Shown piece after piece: positions 5,301 through 7,198 of a stretch of DNA of 7,198 bases. Source of the stretch: Candidatus Blautia intestinipullorum. GTDB taxonomy: Bacteria > Bacillota > Clostridia > Lachnospirales > Lachnospiraceae. The number at the start of each line of letters is the position of its first letter. The first letter of the stretch is position 1. The notes under the pieces are model-generated. The model searched no databases, was not told where the DNA came from, and worked only from the letters and a program-made list of their open reading frames with translations. The stretch covers positions 1 to 7,198 of the forward strand of contig DWVA01000138.1 of NCBI GenBank assembly GCA_019120475.1. The letters run 5' to 3'. The position numbers and the translations under genes were made by a program.

Positions 5301-5585
5301 ATGAAATTAGTACCATTAGGTGACAGAATCGTATTAAAACAGTTAGAAGCAGAAGAGACTACGAAATCCGGTATCGTACTTCCAGGTCAGGCCCAGGAAA
5401 AGCCTCAGCAGGCTGAAGTTATTGCAGTAGGCCCCGGCGGAATGGTAGACGGCAAGGAAGTAAAAATGGAAGTTGCAGAAGGCGACAAAGTTATTTATTC
5501 CAAATATGCCGGCACAGAAGTGAAGATGGATGGTACAGAATATATTATCGTAAAACAGAGCGACGTTCTGGCAATCGTTAAATAA
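5301..5585 (+). CDS. groES: Co-chaperonin GroES (Cpn10)
   Basis: Forms the heptameric lid on GroEL and closes the folding chamber in the cytoplasm. The 94-residue product has normal family length: MKLVPLGDRIVLK at the start, the GroEL-contacting mobile loop (about 17-35, TTKSGIVLPGQAQEKPQ) with the hydrophobic Ile25-Val26-Leu27 tripeptide, the roof-loop region AVGPGGMVDGKEVKMEV and the C-terminal strand YIIVKQSDVLAIVK. ATG at 5301 follows AGGAGG (5286-5291) at nine bases. First gene of the operon with groEL and downstream of the CIRCE operator, so heat-shock control by HrcA is expected. Confidence 0.98.
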   Translation: MKLVPLGDRIVLKQLEAEETTKSGIVLPGQAQEKPQQAEVIAVGPGGMVDGKEVKMEVAEGDKVIYSKYAGTEVKMDGTEYIIVKQSDVLAIVK

Positions 5586-5604
5586 GAAGAAAAGAGAAAT
5601 ACAG

Positions 5605-5640
5605 TGTTTCGGGAGCCGGCTGTGTCCGGTGTCAGAAACG
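5605..5640 (+). other. Intercistronic hairpin between groES and groEL
   Basis: GTTTC (5606-5610) pairs with GAAAC (5635-5639), and inside it GCCGG (5615-5619) pairs with CCGGT (5626-5630, one G-U) around CTGTGT, separated by a small internal loop. There is no T tract, so it is not a terminator. It could affect mRNA stability or processing between the two cistrons; that is inference. Confidence 0.45.
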
Positions 5641-5659
5641 ATATCAAACAATAGAAATT

Positions 5660-5665
5660 AGGAGG
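5660..5665 (+). promoter_or_regulatory. groEL ribosome binding site
   Basis: AGGAGG lies ten bases before ATG at 5676. An in-frame ATG at 5667 is only one base from it, too close to be used, so MAKEIKFG at 5676 is the start, as in GroEL proteins generally. Confidence 0.9.
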
Positions 5666-5675
5666 CATGACAATC

Positions 5676-7198
5676 ATGGCAAAAGAAATTAAATTTGGCG
5701 CAGACGCAAGAGCAGCGCTGGAAAGCGGTGTAAATCAGCTTGCAGATACAGTAAGAGTTACTCTTGGACCGAAAGGAAGAAATGTAGTTCTTGATAAATC
5801 CTTTGGCGCTCCGCTGATCACTAATGACGGCGTGACTATCGCAAAGGAAATCGAACTGGCTGATCCGTTTGAAAATATGGGTGCGCAGCTGATCAAGGAA
5901 GTTGCATCCAAGACAAACGATGTTGCAGGAGACGGTACCACAACAGCTACTGTTCTGGCGCAGGCTATGGTTCATGAAGGAATGAGAAACCTGGCGGCAG
6001 GAGCAAATCCCATCATCCTGAGAAAAGGAATGAAGAAAGCTACAGATACAGCCGTAAAAGCAATCCAGGAAATGAGCCAGAAGATCAGCGGCAAGAAACA
6101 GATCGCAAACGTTGCAGCTATTTCTGCAAGCGATGAGCAGGTTGGCGAACTGGTTGCCGACGCTATGGAAAAAGTATCCAATGACGGCGTTATCACAGTA
6201 GAAGAATCCAAGACCATGCATACAGAACTGGATCTGGTAGAAGGTATGCAGTTTGACCGCGGATATATCTCCGCTTACATGTCCACAGATATGGAAAAAA
6301 TGGAAGCAAATCTGGAAGATCCCTATATTCTGATCACAGATAAGAAGATCAGCAATATCCAGGAACTGCTTCCGCTTCTGGAGCAGATCGTACAGGCAGG
6401 CGCAAAACTTCTCATCATCGCAGAGGATGTAGAAGGAGAGGCTCTGACTACTCTGATCGTCAACAAACTGAGAGGAACCTTCCAGGTAGTTGCTGTTAAA
6501 GCTCCGGGATACGGCGACAGAAGAAAAGAAATGCTTCAGGATATCGCTATCCTTACAGGCGGTCAGGTAATTTCCGATGAATTGGGACTGGATCTGAAAG
6601 AAGCTACAATGGCACAGCTTGGACGTGCGAAATCTGTAAAAGTTGCAAAAGAATCCACTGTTATTGTAGATGGATGCGGAAACAAAGAAGATATCGCAAA
6701 CCGTGTGGCTCAGATCCGCGGACAGATCGAAGAAACAAAATCTGACTTTGACAGAGAAAAATTACAGGAAAGACTTGCAAAACTGGCAGGCGGCGTAGCA
6801 GTGATCCGTGTAGGTGCAGCTACTGAAACAGAGATGAAAGAAGCAAAACTTCGTCTTGAGGACGCTCTGGCAGCTACAAGAGCAGCCGTTGAGGAAGGTA
6901 TCATCGCAGGCGGCGGATCTGCTTATATCCATGCTTCCAAGAAAGTTGCAGAGCTGGCAGACACTCTGGAAGGCGATGAGAAGACAGGAGCGAACATCAT
7001 CCTGAAGGCTCTGGAGGCTCCGCTGTTCCACATCGCAGCAAACGCAGGTCTGGAAGGTTCTGTGATCATCAATAAGGTAAGAGAATCCGAACCGGGCATC
7101 GGCTTCGACGCTCTGAAAGAGCAGTATGTGAACATGGTAGGCGAGGGAATCCTTGATCCTGCAAAGGTTACAAGAAGCGCTCTGCAGAATGCTACAAG
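5676..7198 (+). CDS. groEL: Chaperonin GroEL (Cpn60), 3' end outside window
   Basis: ATP-driven tetradecameric folding chamber of the cytoplasm, partner of GroES. 507 complete codons are open to the window edge without a stop; the family is about 540 residues, so only the last helix and the Gly/Met-rich tail are missing. Visible landmarks: TLGPKGRNVVLDKSFG (29-44) and the ATPase motif AGDGTTTAT (84-92, catalytic Asp86) in the equatorial domain, FDRGYISAYM at the start of the apical domain, KAPGYGDRRKEML, and LEDALAATRAAVEEGIIAGGGSAY, which holds the second catalytic Asp and the equatorial Gly-rich loop. No key residue is missing. It starts 90 bases after groES and shares its CIRCE-controlled transcript. 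Codon choice is strongly biased (for example CTG for Leu, GAA for Glu), as expected for a highly expressed gene. Confidence 0.98.
   Translation, partial: MAKEIKFGADARAALESGVNQLADTVRVTLGPKGRNVVLDKSFGAPLITNDGVTIAKEIELADPFENMGAQLIKEVASKTNDVAGDGTTTATVLAQAMVHEGMRNLAAGANPIILRKGMKKATDTAVKAIQEMSQKISGKKQIANVAAISASDEQVGELVADAMEKVSNDGVITVEESKTMHTELDLVEGMQFDRGYISAYMSTDMEKMEANLEDPYILITDKKISNIQELLPLLEQIVQAGAKLLIIAEDVEGEALTTLIVNKLRGTFQVVAVKAPGYGDRRKEMLQDIAILTGGQVISDELGLDLKEATMAQLGRAKSVKVAKESTVIVDGCGNKEDIANRVAQIRGQIEETKSDFDREKLQERLAKLAGGVAVIRVGAATETEMKEAKLRLEDALAATRAAVEEGIIAGGGSAYIHASKKVAELADTLEGDEKTGANIILKALEAPLFHIAANAGLEGSVIINKVRESEPGIGFDALKEQYVNMVGEGILDPAKVTRSALQNAT

Noticed and set aside
5667..5675. In-frame ATG three codons before the groEL start
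   Set aside because: Only one base separates it from AGGAGG; MAKEIKFG at 5676 is the usual start.
5658..6221. 187-codon open frame on the - strand within groEL
   Set aside because: It lies fully antisense to a well-conserved groEL frame, its translation is Cys/Phe/Ser-rich without a recognisable domain, and it is explained by the strong codon bias of groEL.

Overview
The window looks like a chromosomal core region of an anaerobic low- to mid-GC Firmicute. Protein wording (CodY, TopA with three Cys4 zinc ribbons, GroEL with a GGGSAYIHASKK segment), strong AGGAGG ribosome binding sites and a CIRCE operator all fit the class Clostridia, most probably Lachnospiraceae. The family-level placement is recognition from memory, not a search result. 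All genes lie on the + strand.

Left part (1-3711): the 3' end of a YifB/ComM-type AAA+ ATPase gene, then dprA and topA. Gaps are only 42 and 49 bases and no terminator is visible between them, so this reads as one operon of DNA uptake/recombination and topology genes. A good sigma-A promoter lies inside the 3' part of dprA, in the linker between its two domains, and could give topA its own transcription.

Middle (3712-4732): codY, the global GTP/branched-chain-amino-acid-responsive regulator, has its own promoter region holding several imperfect CodY-box-like sequences. These are compatible with autoregulation. codY ends at a strong intrinsic terminator. Its N-terminal sensor domain appears to have lost several of the isoleucine-contacting residues known from Bacillus subtilis, while the DNA-binding helix is almost unchanged.

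Intergenic region (4733-5300): about 570 bases without a credible gene but with much structure. It holds a long imperfect palindrome (4766-4927, with a perfect 16-bp inner stem), a tandem 8-mer plus a G-rich purine tract, and a sequence matching 14 of 15 positions of the CodY consensus (5098-5112). These are followed by a 21-bp dyad, a sigma-A promoter and a CIRCE operator.

Right part (5301-7198): groES and the first 507 codons of groEL, a normal HrcA/CIRCE-type chaperonin operon cut by the window end.

I see no undescribed multi-gene system. The protein-coding genes are ordinary housekeeping genes. The points worth following are the intergenic palindrome, the possible CodY site in front of groESL, and the altered effector pocket of CodY.
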